Shown piece after piece: positions 7,791 through 16,625 of a stretch of DNA of 64,000 nt (position 1 is the stretch's first letter; every line of letters begins with the position of its first letter). The notes beneath the pieces were generated by a model, which did no database searches, was not told the DNA's origin, and worked only from the letters and a program-made list of their open reading frames with translations. Source of the stretch: Paenibacillus urinalis (GTDB taxonomy: Bacteria > Bacillota > Bacilli > Paenibacillales > Paenibacillaceae). The DNA lies in contig NZ_CP118108.1 in assembly GCF_028747985.1 (NCBI RefSeq), positions 317,001 to 381,000 on the forward strand, written 5' to 3'. Position numbers and translations under genes: made by a program.

Positions 7791-8084
7791 TCATTTCTTC
7801 TTGGGGAGCAGAAGGTACGTAATGATGAGGAATGGAATGTAGATTCCAAGGTAAGCAGCGGGAATGACGAACAGCGGGTCGAGCAGGATGTGATGAATCT
7901 GTGTCGTAAAGGTCATGCCGCTCATATTCGTGTGATAGACAGAGATTAGCAGGCATACCCCTGCAGCATAGAAACAGAACAAGGCAATGAAGTGCAGCAC
8001 TCTCTGTATCGGCTTGAAGAGCAGAGAAATGGCACTCAGAATGAAGGGTAGAATAATAAACAGGGCAATAAGCAAGGTGTTCAC
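7791..8084 (-). CDS. Small membrane protein of unknown function
   Basis: 97 residues with three predicted membrane segments: the N-terminal LLIALFIILPFILSAISLLF, FIALFCFYAAGVCLLISVY, and FVIPAAYLGIYIPFLIITYLLL, ending in a KKK tail. I chose the GTG at 8084 because GGAGG lies about ten bases upstream; an in-frame ATG at 8126 would add 14 residues ahead of that ribosome site. No family is recognised. It is on the same strand as the 51-residue Fur-boxed gene downstream, but a promoter lies between them. Confidence 0.65.
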   Translation of the reverse strand: MNTLLIALFIILPFILSAISLLFKPIQRVLHFIALFCFYAAGVCLLISVYHTNMSGMTFTTQIHHILLDPLFVIPAAYLGIYIPFLIITYLLLPKKK

Positions 8085-8252
8085 GTCAAGGCAGCCTCCT
8101 TTTATTGCAAGTATCGACATCTTCAAGACGAAGCATACAAAAGAAACTGGAAATCCTTATGAATAGGATATTCAGGTTCTGTGTGGAAATGAGAAAAAAA
8201 GATGATCTGCGCTCTGTTCGACTTGAAGAAGGATATGAGGTTGCCTGAGCCG

Positions 8253-8636
8253 CTACGGATTAAATTTAACGTTTGAAGCATACCAGTGCCCGTTCATAAG
8301 CTTTAGATTTATTGTGAGTGTTTCACGAAATCCGAAGTCAGGCTGATCGTATTCATGCGTTACAAATACTTTTGAAATGAAGAAGAAATGTAGTGCGAAA
8401 ACAGTGCCTAGTTTATGATTTTCAGGATGATATGTAAAACGGCTTGAAGTATCGCCTCTTGCTGTTAAATTGGTGTTATCAAAAAATGGTTGGCTCATGT
8501 ATTCGGTATAATCATCAACAGATTCAAGAGATTTTTCTAAAATTAGTTTGGTATCGCTCGCTATCCAAAAGCCGAATGCAATGTAAATGAGAATGAACAA
8601 GGAAATAAACGATAAGATCCATTTCTTTTTCTTCAA
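8253..8636 (-). CDS. Hypothetical membrane-anchored protein
   Basis: 127 residues. A lysine-rich start (MKKKK) and one hydrophobic segment at about 6-26 would anchor or export it, leaving an outside domain of about 100 residues rich in aromatic residues and ending NGHWYASNVKFNP. No motif or family is recognised. Its base composition is more AT-rich than the genes around it. A GGAGGATC ribosome site precedes the ATG. Confidence 0.65.
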   Translation of the reverse strand: MKKKKWILSFISLFILIYIAFGFWIASDTKLILEKSLESVDDYTEYMSQPFFDNTNLTARGDTSSRFTYHPENHKLGTVFALHFFFISKVFVTHEYDQPDFGFRETLTINLKLMNGHWYASNVKFNP

Positions 8637-8697
8637 AATGATTGATCCTCCTATGCTAACAAGTGGATACAGTTCAAAGTCTATTTAATCATATAAA

Positions 8698-8748
8698 AAC
8701 TGCACCTCCAACTGTTAGTGAGTATCTAACAATCGGGGTGCAGTTTCA
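8698..8748 (-). terminator. Terminator of the amino acid ABC transporter operon
   Basis: On the - strand ACTGCACCCC pairs with GGAGGTGCAGT around an inner GTTAGATACTCACTAAC stem, followed by TTTTTA. It lies just past the stop of the last permease gene. Confidence 0.85.
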
Positions 8749-8775
8749 CTTATCCAGCCTCTACCCTTAAGATGA

Positions 8776-9429
8776 TTAAGCGTCGACGCGGGTCTCGAGT
8801 CTCCGGGCAAAGAGAGATAGCGAATAATTAACGATAAAGTAGAGCATCGCGGCAAAAACAATCATCGGAAGGTAGAAATCTGGATTTTGGCCTCCGACAA
8901 TACGCACGTGATTCATCAGCTCCGGCAAGGAGATGGCGACAGCAAGTGAAGTATCCTTCAGCAATGATATGGTCTGGCTGAGCAGGGGAGGTACCATGCG
9001 GCGCAGCGCCTGCGGGAGTGTAATCAGACGCAGTGTCTGAAAGTAACTGAGGCCCGATGAACGTGCTGCTTCAATCTGCCCTTTATCTATGGAATTAAGT
9101 CCGCCGCGGAGTATCTCGGCGATCATACAGCCTTCAAATATCGTCAGTCCGAATACAGCAGCCCAGAATACGGACATGTTGATTCCGAACTGGGGAAGGA
9201 TCAGGTATGATACCAGAATGATGAGAAAGAGCGGGAGGTTGCGGATCGTATCCACGACCACGGCAACGATCTGCGAAATAACGGGAAACTTCGTATATCG
9301 AATGGTGCCTAGGATGATGCCAACGATGAAGCTGAGCAGGATGGCGACACCGGCGACCTGCAATGTCAGCATGAAGCCTTCAAGAAGAAATCGTATATAG
9401 GGCCAGGTATAAGCGCCTGCAAAATCCAT
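8776..9429 (-). CDS. Polar amino acid ABC transporter permease (second permease)
   Basis: 217 residues of the HisMQ/GlnP permease family with about five membrane segments. The ATPase-docking EAA loop is present as EAARSSGLSYFQTLRLITLPQALRRMVPP near residues 140-168. It probably forms a heterodimer with the permease at 9460-10185, with which it shares the EAARSSGLSY loop. It is the last gene of an operon of ATPase, binding protein and two permeases. GGAGGAGG lies before the ATG. Confidence 0.9.
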   Translation of the reverse strand: MDFAGAYTWPYIRFLLEGFMLTLQVAGVAILLSFIVGIILGTIRYTKFPVISQIVAVVVDTIRNLPLFLIILVSYLILPQFGINMSVFWAAVFGLTIFEGCMIAEILRGGLNSIDKGQIEAARSSGLSYFQTLRLITLPQALRRMVPPLLSQTISLLKDTSLAVAISLPELMNHVRIVGGQNPDFYLPMIVFAAMLYFIVNYSLSLFARRLETRVDA

Positions 9430-9459
9430 TTTGTCCTCCTCCTTTCACGTCTGAAGAAG

Positions 9460-10185
9460 CTAGTTAAGCGGCCTGTCCAGTCCTCTTGGCAGCTTGGGTG
9501 AACGCGGTTTTTTGGTTGTATTTCGGATCTCACGCTGATTTAAGCGTTTCTCCAAGTAGTGGACAAGGAAGTTTAACGGAAGTGTAATCACGAGATAGAG
9601 AATAGCAACAACGGTGTAGACCGATAGCGTCTGGAAGGTAGCTGAATTGACGCTGTCTGCAAAATACATCAGATCCAGTCCGGCAACGACAGCCAGTATG
9701 GAAGAATTCTTCACCAGATTGATGGACTGATTCCCCATGGCAGGGAGCACGATACGAACAGCCTGAGGCATCACGACATGCACCATCGTCTGGATATAGC
9801 TGAGCCCCGAAGAGCGGGCTGCCTCCAGCTGCCCCTTGGGTACGGATTGAATCCCTGCCCGGATGGATTCGGCCACAAAGGCAGAGGTGTAGATGGTTAG
9901 ACCCAGTGTCCCGGATACGAAGCCATCTAGATTGAGTCCTACAGATGAGAGCCCATAATAGAAAAAGAAAATCGTCACAAGTAGTGGAATATTACGTATG
10001 AATTCAACATAGGCCGCACCAAACCAGTTAAGCGGCTTGATGGGTGCAATTCGAAATACAGCGATAACGGCACCGATCAGAAAGCTGCCGATCAGCGCCA
10101 TGAGACTGATCTTCAGCGTATTCAGAAAGCCTGCCGAGAAATCATCCCAGTATCGCCATAGCACACTTATATCAATTTCTGGCAT
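9460..10185 (-). CDS. Polar amino acid ABC transporter permease (first permease)
   Basis: 241 residues, HisMQ/GlnP family. The EAA loop is EAARSSGLSYIQTMVHVVMPQAVRIVLPA, followed by NQSINLVKNSSILAVVAGLDL typical of glutamate/glutamine permeases. The ATG at 10185 is preferred because GGAGTG lies six to seven bases upstream; a GTG nine bases earlier overlaps that site. The C-terminal tail is basic and proline-rich. Confidence 0.9.
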   Translation of the reverse strand: MPEIDISVLWRYWDDFSAGFLNTLKISLMALIGSFLIGAVIAVFRIAPIKPLNWFGAAYVEFIRNIPLLVTIFFFYYGLSSVGLNLDGFVSGTLGLTIYTSAFVAESIRAGIQSVPKGQLEAARSSGLSYIQTMVHVVMPQAVRIVLPAMGNQSINLVKNSSILAVVAGLDLMYFADSVNSATFQTLSVYTVVAILYLVITLPLNFLVHYLEKRLNQREIRNTTKKPRSPKLPRGLDRPLN

Positions 10186-10216
10186 CGGATTCACTCCTTC
10201 TTAGTTGCAAATAAAG

Positions 10217-10237
10217 AAGGGCGGCCGAGCCGCCCTT
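10217..10237 (-). promoter_or_regulatory. Hairpin inside the operon, between binding protein and permease genes
   Basis: AAGGGCGGC-CGA-GCCGCCCTT, a perfect GC-rich nine-base stem. It lies just past the binding protein stop, without a clean U-run. Such hairpins commonly protect the 3' end of the binding-protein message and lower permease expression. Confidence 0.6.
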
Positions 10238-10258
10238 ACGAAAGGATGAGTATACGGG

Positions 10259-11131
10259 TTACTCCGCGCTTGGCGGACTTGTTCCCAGCCATTTTTCATA
10301 GAGCTCATCATATTCTCCGCTGTCTTTCATCTCTTGAAGCATTTCATTGACGGTATCGACCATTTGTTGATCGCCTTTGCGAATGGCCATGCCGTAAGGC
10401 TCGTCAGTGAAGATGTCTCCAACCATTTCGAAGTTCGGATCGTCCTGCATCATACCCAGAAGAATGGAGTTGTCTGTGGTCAGCACATCGCCTTTGTTCG
10501 CTTTCAGCGCAGTGAAGGCTTCTTGGTAGTTCTCGAATTCGAGTACTTTGGCATCCGGTGCTTTTTCCTTAATGTTCGTAACAGAGGTTGAGCCTTTAAC
10601 GGCAAGTACTGTCGTATCCGCATTGAGGCTATCAATCCCTGTGATCGGACTGCCCTTGGCTACAAGCAGAGACTGACCTGCATTAAAATAAACATCGCTG
10701 AAGTCGACTTCCTTCTTACGATCCTCAGTAATAGTCATCGTCGCGATGATAATGTCGATCTCGCCGTTCTGAAGAAGCGGTGTCCGGGTCTTGGAGGTGA
10801 CCTCCTTCAGCTCTACTTTGGTCTCATCGCCGAGTATCTTCTTGGCGAGCGCCTTGGCCATATCGATATCGAAGCCTTCAACATTGCCGGATATAGGATC
10901 CTTCAGTCCAAACAGCCGGGTGTCGTATTTAACACCTGCAATGACTTTGCCGCGTTCCTTGATCGCTGCGATGGTATCTATGTTCTCTGATGCTTCCTGG
11001 CCGCCTGATGTTCCTGAGGAGCCTGTAGCTGGCGATGCTTCATCATTGCCGCAGCCGGCGAGTACAATAACAAACATAAGCATGAATAAGAGCGAGAGCT
11101 TGGAACCTTTAAATCTCTTCTTCGTTTTCAT
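10259..11131 (-). CDS. Amino acid ABC transporter substrate-binding lipoprotein (glutamate/glutamine type)
   Basis: 290 residues from the ATG at 11131. The signal peptide ends in the lipobox LAGC, so the mature protein is a membrane-anchored lipoprotein. A Ser/Gly-rich linker is followed by a type II periplasmic binding fold of family 3 (IKERGKVIAGVKYDTRLFG, then GFDIDMAKALAKKI). The DIIIATMTITEDRKKEVDFS block is the family signature. It resembles GlnH/GluB proteins; the exact amino acid cannot be read from the sequence. An ATG nine codons earlier has no ribosome site. Confidence 0.88.
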   Translation of the reverse strand: MKTKKRFKGSKLSLLFMLMFVIVLAGCGNDEASPATGSSGTSGGQEASENIDTIAAIKERGKVIAGVKYDTRLFGLKDPISGNVEGFDIDMAKALAKKILGDETKVELKEVTSKTRTPLLQNGEIDIIIATMTITEDRKKEVDFSDVYFNAGQSLLVAKGSPITGIDSLNADTTVLAVKGSTSVTNIKEKAPDAKVLEFENYQEAFTALKANKGDVLTTDNSILLGMMQDDPNFEMVGDIFTDEPYGMAIRKGDQQMVDTVNEMLQEMKDSGEYDELYEKWLGTSPPSAE

Positions 11132-11165
11132 AAATAAAAACACCCCTTTTTTTATCATTTATGAA

Positions 11166-11894
11166 TTAATGATGGATTAAACGGCTGAGAAATTGGCGTG
11201 CGCGTTCTTCTCTAGGGTTAGAGAAGAATTGTTCTGCGGCAGCATCCTCCAGGATCTGTCCCTCGTCCATAAAAATAACCCGGTCGGCTACTTCGCGGGC
11301 AAAGCCCATCTCATGTGTGACGATCACCATCGTCATCCCCGAGTTTGCCAAAGTTCGCATGACATCAAGAACTTCGCCGATCATCTCGGGATCGAGTGCC
11401 GAGGTGGGTTCGTCAAACAGCATGATTTTGGGATCCATGGCGAGTCCTCTTGCGATGGCTACACGCTGCTGCTGTCCGCCGGAGAGCTGGCTGGGATAAC
11501 TATCTGCCTTCTCTGCAATGCCGACACGGGATAAATATTTCATCGCGGTCTCAGCTGCAGCAGCCTTGGACTCCTTCTTCACCTTGATAGGAGCCAGTGT
11601 AATATTCTCGATAACCTTCTTGTGGGGGTATAGATTGAAATGCTGGAATACCATGCTGATGTCTTTGCGGAATTTGTTAATGTCGATCTTGCGCTGATGC
11701 AGAGGAACGCCGCTGACATGCAGCTCTCCGCCGGATATCGTCTCCAGACGATTGATGCAGCGCAGCAAGGTGCTTTTGCCTGAACCGGAAGGGCCGATGA
11801 TCACGACGACTTCGCCTTCCTTAATCTGGAGGTCGATGTTCTTGAGTACGTGAAAGCTGCCGTAATGTTTGTTAACATTTTTAAACTCAATCAA
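11166..11894 (-). CDS. Amino acid ABC transporter ATP-binding protein (GlnQ type)
   Basis: 242 residues. Walker A is [18 protein letters not shown], the Q-loop [17 protein letters not shown], the signature [19 protein letters not shown], Walker [16 protein letters not shown], and the switch histidine is in [10 protein letters not shown]. The spacing and the FNLYPHK motif are typical of polar amino acid importers. The likely start is TTG at 11894, about six bases after GGTGAT. It is the first gene of the operon. Confidence 0.9.
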   Translation of the reverse strand: MIEFKNVNKHYGSFHVLKNIDLQIKEGEVVVIIGPSGSGKSTLLRCINRLETISGGELHVSGVPLHQRKIDINKFRKDISMVFQHFNLYPHKKVIENITLAPIKVKKESKAAAAETAMKYLSRVGIAEKADSYPSQLSGGQQQRVAIARGLAMDPKIMLFDEPTSALDPEMIGEVLDVMRTLANSGMTMVIVTHEMGFAREVADRVIFMDEGQILEDAAAEQFFSNPREERARQFLSRLIHH

Positions 11895-12241
11895 TGGGAG
11901 ATCACCGCCCTTTTCTATTTCTACTCATCCATCTAAGGAATATAAAGGAAATATGAATATAATGATACAATAAGACCAAAGAGTAGAGCAATCTATTTGT
12001 CATGAAACATTACATAAGTAGCAATTGATCTAGTACTTTTGTTGTATGAATGTGAGTTGCTTGTTAGGAATAATGAAATTGAGGTGCTGGCATTGTCTAT
12101 AAAATGGGTCTTAAAACATAAATAAGCAATATTTTCAAAAATATGATCTTTTTTGCAAGGAATATGATAGAGAAGCTGCGAATATATCACGGGAGAGCAA
12201 TGGAATCTTGAACTTCATTATATAAGTACAAAGGAGATTTG
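11895..12241. other. Divergent intergenic region
   Basis: AT-rich stretch between the amino acid ABC operon (- strand) and the GH28 gene (+ strand). It must hold both promoters. No clear operator, riboswitch or small gene was recognised. AAGGAG at 12231-12236 is the ribosome site of the GH28 gene. Confidence 0.4.
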
Positions 12242-13849
12242 ATGCCTGTGAAGGAACTGAACGTGCATGAGATCGATGGAACGGAAACTTCTCTGTATCA
12301 TGTTAAACTTCCGGATATCCCGCAGCGTGAATTTCGAATTGTGGACTTTGGTGCCCTTGGCAATGGGCTATACGATAATACAGATCATATTAACTCAGCG
12401 CTGGCGGCCTGTGCGCAAGCAGGCGGGGGCAGAGTCATTATCCCTGCCGGTATATGGCTGACAGGACCGATCCTGCTTCAGAGCCGAACAGAGCTGCATT
12501 TAGAGCGGGGGGCCCTCGTTCGGTTTAGCAGAGAATATACGGATTATCCACTCATCCTATCAAGCTATGAAGGGCGTGAGGTGATCCGCTCAAGATCTCC
12601 GCTGGACGGTGAGAATCTCACAGATGTGGCTATAACCGGGGAAGGTATATTCGATGGCAGCGGTGATGCATGGAGACCTGTGAAGCAGAACAAGCTCACC
12701 GCTTCAGCCTGGGGAGCACTCGTCGCCTCCGGTGGTGTTGTTAACGAGCGTGAAGGAGGGAATTCCATCTGGTGGCCGTCCGAACGGGCAATGAACGGTG
12801 CTTCCCTGACGGAGGCCCTCCATACATCCGGAGTAAGGGACAAGGCAGCTTATGAGCCGGCTCATGAATATCTGCGTCCTAATCTACTCAGTCTGCGCCG
12901 CTGTAAGCGAGTGCTCTTGGAAGGAGTCACCTTTCAGAATTCCCCGGCGTGGAACTTGCATCCATGGGCCTGTGAGCATGTTACGATTCGCCATGTGAAT
13001 GTCAGGAATCCGTGGTACGCACAGAACGGGGATGGGCTCGATCTCGATTCAGTAAGGCATGCGCTCGTTGAGTACTGCTCCTTCGATGTCGGAGATGATG
13101 CCATCTGTCTTAAATCAGGCAAAGACGCAGAGGGACGCGAGCTCGGCATCCCTACTGAATATGTAACCATTCGCCACTCTACGGTGTATCATGGGCACGG
13201 CGGATTTGTCATCGGCAGTGAGATGTCCGGCGGCGTTCGGCATATCCGAGTCTCCGATTGTATGTTTATGGGAACGGATATCGGTCTGCGCTTTAAGAGC
13301 GCGAGAGGCCGCGGCGGGATTGTAGAGGATATTATCATAGAGCGGATCCGGATGCTTGATATAACGAAGGAGGCCATTTCCTTCTCACTCTTCTATGAGG
13401 GGAAGGAAGGCTCGGGCCGAGGAGATGAGAAGATCTATGCTGTGGGCGAGGGGACGCCGATTTTTCGTAATATATCCATTCGTGAGGTGGTATGCAGTGG
13501 AGCCCAAACTGCACTGTACATGAATGGTCTCCCTGAAATGCCTGTGGAAGATCTAAGTGTGGACAATTATCACGTACAAGCAGTAAATGGATTCGTATGT
13601 TCTCAGGCCAAGCATCTGAAGCTGACACATATTACAGCAAAGGTAGATCAAGGCTCTCTTGTCAGCTTGCATCAATGCCGTGGTGTAGAGCTGTCCGAGC
13701 TCGAAGGACTCGGAGCCGACGGACGGCTGCTCGTGGTAACAGGATCGGATAGCACTGGTATTGTCTACGGGGTCGCAAGCGAGCAGGAAGGGTGCCAAAT
13801 ATTAGCAGGACCGGGTGTGCGAAGCGGCTCGCTGATACGGAGAAGATGA
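12242..13849 (+). CDS. Glycoside hydrolase family 28 (polygalacturonase-like pectinase)
   Basis: 535 residues. The N-terminus FRIVDFGALGNGLYDNTDHIN is the usual entry to the right-handed beta-helix of GH28 enzymes. The catalytic motifs appear in order: NGDGLDLDS (~259), VGDDAICLKSG (~282), GHGGFVIGSEMSGG (~318) and GLRFKSARGRGG (~346), the last with RFK where fungal enzymes have RIK. These match the three catalytic aspartates and the GHG histidine. It hydrolyses galacturonan backbones or related uronides. No signal peptide is seen, so it may act on imported oligomers. The ATG at 12242 is five bases after AAGGAG. Confidence 0.88.
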   Translation: MPVKELNVHEIDGTETSLYHVKLPDIPQREFRIVDFGALGNGLYDNTDHINSALAACAQAGGGRVIIPAGIWLTGPILLQSRTELHLERGALVRFSREYTDYPLILSSYEGREVIRSRSPLDGENLTDVAITGEGIFDGSGDAWRPVKQNKLTASAWGALVASGGVVNEREGGNSIWWPSERAMNGASLTEALHTSGVRDKAAYEPAHEYLRPNLLSLRRCKRVLLEGVTFQNSPAWNLHPWACEHVTIRHVNVRNPWYAQNGDGLDLDSVRHALVEYCSFDVGDDAICLKSGKDAEGRELGIPTEYVTIRHSTVYHGHGGFVIGSEMSGGVRHIRVSDCMFMGTDIGLRFKSARGRGGIVEDIIIERIRMLDITKEAISFSLFYEGKEGSGRGDEKIYAVGEGTPIFRNISIREVVCSGAQTALYMNGLPEMPVEDLSVDNYHVQAVNGFVCSQAKHLKLTHITAKVDQGSLVSLHQCRGVELSELEGLGADGRLLVVTGSDSTGIVYGVASEQEGCQILAGPGVRSGSLIRRR

Positions 13850-13951
13850 AGCGGCAGTTAGCGATTAGGGTTCATTTCTATATTTCAAACCACGTTCCTA
13901 TGTTAAACTTCTGTTCATATGATGTTTAATTGAAGGACAGGAGGGTTCAAC

Positions 13952-14398
13952 ATGAACGATAAGGATGAGCTGACTCGATTTGGCGTAGCATTCCCGACGC
14001 CGCTGATCGAACAGTTTGACAAATATATACTGGAACAGGGCTATAAGAATCGTTCCGAAGCCATTCGTGATCTGGCTAGAAGAACGATGCTTGAGCCTTC
14101 AAGACTGCATTCGGACGAGCAGGTGGCCGGTGTGATTGTGATGGTCTATGACCATCATGCCAGTGAGCTGCCGAGTAAGCTTATGGAATTGCAGCATCAT
14201 TATCACCAAGACATTATTTCAAATATGCACGTTCATCTCAATCATCATCAGTGTCTAGAAGTCATTGCTGTTCGCGGATCTGTCAGCAGCCTTCGCTCAT
14301 TGCATCAACAGATCCAGGTTCAGAAGGGTGTACACTATGCTGAGCTGTCTGTGACGTTTAATGATGATGAGAAAGAGAAAGCCCATTCACATATTTAA
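13952..14398 (+). CDS. nikR: Nickel-responsive regulator NikR
   Basis: 148 residues. An N-terminal ribbon-helix-helix (RFGVAFPTPLIEQFDKYI, then YKNRSEAIRDLARR) binds DNA. The C-terminal ACT-like domain has the high-affinity nickel ligands: H82, H93, H95 and C101 match H76, H87, H89 and C95 of E. coli NikR in spacing. Extra histidines (VYDHH, HHYHQ, LNHHQ and a HSHI tail) surround them. It lies 600 bases upstream of a five-gene nickel-type ABC transporter operon whose promoter carries an operator of NikR geometry, so it probably represses nickel uptake when nickel is plentiful. Confidence 0.92.
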   Translation: MNDKDELTRFGVAFPTPLIEQFDKYILEQGYKNRSEAIRDLARRTMLEPSRLHSDEQVAGVIVMVYDHHASELPSKLMELQHHYHQDIISNMHVHLNHHQCLEVIAVRGSVSSLRSLHQQIQVQKGVHYAELSVTFNDDEKEKAHSHI

Positions 14399-14433
14399 GT
14401 GGCTATCCCTCTTTACAGACTATATATAGGGGT

Positions 14434-14464
14434 ATACAATAGAGGTTACCACTATCTATTGTAT
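14434..14464. repeat. 31-bp inverted repeat downstream of nikR
   Basis: ATACAATAGA, 11-base centre, TCTATTGTAT: perfect ten-base arms. It lies between nikR and the 71-residue gene. There is no U-run, and the odd total length does not fit the NikR 6-16-6 pattern, so it is either an operator for another dimeric protein or an mRNA hairpin. Confidence 0.5.
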
Positions 14465-14512
14465 TATATTGGTATTTTTAAGCTGCGATATAGAAATGGG
14501 AGGGAATATTAG

Positions 14513-14728
14513 ATGAACCGCTATCTCTTCGAATATGAACTACAATCCACTGGCTTCCGCGGTGAATTCAGCTGGGTAGAGGAGTCTGAAGAGAAGGCAA
14601 AAGAAGCTGTCCGTGAGCGGATCGCTGATCTTGAATTTACAGACCTGGAGGATGTCGTCGTGGGTAAACTACTCAAAACGATGGACGCATCCAATCGTTA
14701 TTTTGAATGTGAGAACTGTGCTTCTTAA
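14513..14728 (+). CDS. Small conserved-looking protein of unknown function
   Basis: 71 residues, acidic (many Glu), with a beta-strand start (RYLFEYELQSTGFRGEFSWVEE), a helix (EEKAKEAVRERIADLEF) and a C-terminal CxxC-like pair FECENCAS. GGGAGG precedes the ATG well. It sits between nikR and the nik operon on the same strand. The terminal cysteine pair might bind metal, but nothing proves it. Confidence 0.7.
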   Translation: MNRYLFEYELQSTGFRGEFSWVEESEEKAKEAVRERIADLEFTDLEDVVVGKLLKTMDASNRYFECENCAS

Positions 14729-14911
14729 GTTATAGCTGCAGTCTATATATCAGCAGAGGATCTTCAAATTTGCCTAATGGTGAATGAGGGTCCTCTTTTT
14801 TATGCTCTTTTTTATTCGCTTTATGATTTCTCTCCGTGTTGATTTTTTTCTGGCATGATTGACTTATGTCAACTTTCATTACGCCACCAGTGGTTTTAAT
14901 CCAAAATATGG

Positions 14912-14941
14912 TTGATGGCTCTCCGAATATCGTGCTACAAT
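14912..14941 (+). promoter_or_regulatory. Promoter of the nickel ABC transporter operon
   Basis: -35 TTGATG (14912-14917), 18-base spacer, -10 TACAAT (14936-14941). The -10 box lies inside the left arm of the NikR-like palindrome. Confidence 0.55.
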
Positions 14942-14964
14942 TAGTAAAATTTGTAGCACGATAT
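14927..14964. promoter_or_regulatory. NikR-like operator
   Basis: Perfect 14-base inverted repeat with a ten-base centre: left arm ATATCGTGCTACAA, right arm TTGTAGCACGATAT. Its core GTGCTA-N16-TAGCAC (14932-14959) has exactly the 28-bp 6-16-6 geometry of the E. coli NikR site (GTATGA-N16-TCATAC) with different half-site bases. It overlaps the -10 box of the nik operon. Confidence 0.75.
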
Positions 14965-14999
14965 CTGAATATAGACAAAATACGGGGGAGAACGGTCCA

Positions 15000-16625
15000 A
15001 TGAAGCTTCGGTTATTGAAATCCATGTTAGTTATGTCAACATCATTTTCAATCATTCTTGCAGGCTGTACCCAGGGGGATAAGAATGCAGTAACCCAAGG
15101 ACAGATGACAGCACTTGATGTGAAGGACGAGCTGATTCTGGCCATCGGTACAGAGACGGAGGCAGGATATGACCCGACAACAGGCTGGGGGCAATATGGT
15201 TCTCCACTGTTTCAGAGTACATTACTTAAACGGGATGCGGACCTCAATGTGGTGAATGATCTGGCAACGGATTATACAGTAAGCGAGGATGGCAAGACCT
15301 GGACGGTTAAGCTGAGGGAGGACGTCCAGTTCTCGGACGGTGAGGCGCTGACAGCGGAGGATGTGGTCTTTACCTTCGAGACTGCTGCGAAGAGCGCGTC
15401 CATCATTGATCTAACCAACATGGAGAAAGTAGAGGCGGCTGATGCTGCCACGGTAGTGTTCACATTAGTAGAAGCGCAGTCAACGTTCATATCGCTTTTG
15501 ACTACACTCGGCATTGTGCCGGAGCATGCTTATGATGAGAGCTACGCAGAGCAGCCGATCGGCTCAGGCCCGTATAAGCTGGTGCAGTGGGACAAGGGTC
15601 AGCAGGTCATCGTGGAGCGGAATCCGGAGTACTATGGGGAACAGCCATATTTCAATCGCTTGACCTTCTTGTTCCTGGAAGAGGACGCGGCCTATGCTGC
15701 GGCGCAGGCAGGTACGGTGGATGTAGCGGCGATTCCTGCCGCTTTTACCAGACAAGAGGTTCCGGGCATGAAGCTTGAAGCCGTGAAAACCGTAGACAAT
15801 CGCGGAATTGTATTTCCGTACAATCCGGCAGGAGGGACAACCTCAGAAGGGATAATGACCGGCAATGATGTAACCGCTGATGCAGCGATCCGAAAGGCTG
15901 TGAATGTGGCGATTGACCGAGAGGCGCTGGTAGAAGGTGTGCTTGAGGGGTATGGTCGTCCAGCATACTCTGTAGCGGATGATCTGCCGTGGGGCAGTGA
16001 GGAAGCACAGTTTGAGGATGCGGATCCGGCAGAAGCAAAGCGGATTCTCGAAGCAGCAGGATGGCATGATACAGATAATGATGGAATTGTAGAGAAAGGC
16101 GCACTTGAAGCGAGCTTTAAACTGTATTATTTTGCCGGAGATATGACCAGACAGTCGATTGCCCTGACTGTAGCCGATATGGTGAAGTCAGCGGGTATTC
16201 AGATTGAGGTTGAAGGGAAGAGCCGGGAAGAAGTACAGAAGCTGATGTATGCGAATCCGGTGCTGTTCGGGTGGGGAAGCCATGATCCGCTTGAAACCTA
16301 CAATCTATACTCCAGTACCAAAAATGGAGTGGGATATTACAACGCTGGACAGTACAGTAATCCTACGGTCGATGCGTGGATGGATAAAGCGATGAAGGCA
16401 ACCGACGAAGAGGAAGCATGGGAGTATTGGCAGAAGGCACTATGGGATGGAACGACTGGCTTTGGCTTCCAAGGGGATGCGCCATGGGCATGGCTCGTTA
16501 ATGTCGATCATATCTATCTCGTGCGTGAAGGACTGAATATCGGCGAGCAGCAGATCCATCCGCACGGTCATGGATGGCCGATTACCTCTAATATTGAAGA
16601 GTGGACCTGGGAAGGGTCGCAGTAA
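15000..16625 (+). CDS. nikA: Nickel-type ABC transporter substrate-binding lipoprotein (NikA-like)
   Basis: 541 residues. The signal peptide ends in the lipobox ILAGC, so this is a membrane-anchored lipoprotein. The rest is a peptide/nickel-type SBP_bac_5 protein: FQSTLLKRDADLNVVNDLA, then DGKTWTVKLREDVQFSDGEALTAEDVVFTF, then the IRKAVNVAIDREALV block near residue 300. A histidine-rich C-terminal segment (QQIHPHGHGWPI) is notable and could help hold metal. Nickel or cobalt as substrate is inferred from the upstream nikR and operator. GGGGGAG lies ahead of the ATG. Confidence 0.85.
   Translation: MKLRLLKSMLVMSTSFSIILAGCTQGDKNAVTQGQMTALDVKDELILAIGTETEAGYDPTTGWGQYGSPLFQSTLLKRDADLNVVNDLATDYTVSEDGKTWTVKLREDVQFSDGEALTAEDVVFTFETAAKSASIIDLTNMEKVEAADAATVVFTLVEAQSTFISLLTTLGIVPEHAYDESYAEQPIGSGPYKLVQWDKGQQVIVERNPEYYGEQPYFNRLTFLFLEEDAAYAAAQAGTVDVAAIPAAFTRQEVPGMKLEAVKTVDNRGIVFPYNPAGGTTSEGIMTGNDVTADAAIRKAVNVAIDREALVEGVLEGYGRPAYSVADDLPWGSEEAQFEDADPAEAKRILEAAGWHDTDNDGIVEKGALEASFKLYYFAGDMTRQSIALTVADMVKSAGIQIEVEGKSREEVQKLMYANPVLFGWGSHDPLETYNLYSSTKNGVGYYNAGQYSNPTVDAWMDKAMKATDEEEAWEYWQKALWDGTTGFGFQGDAPWAWLVNVDHIYLVREGLNIGEQQIHPHGHGWPITSNIEEWTWEGSQ

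Noticed and set aside
14434..14464. Second NikR operator
   Set aside because: Odd total length and ten-base arms do not match the 28-bp 6-16-6 NikR geometry.
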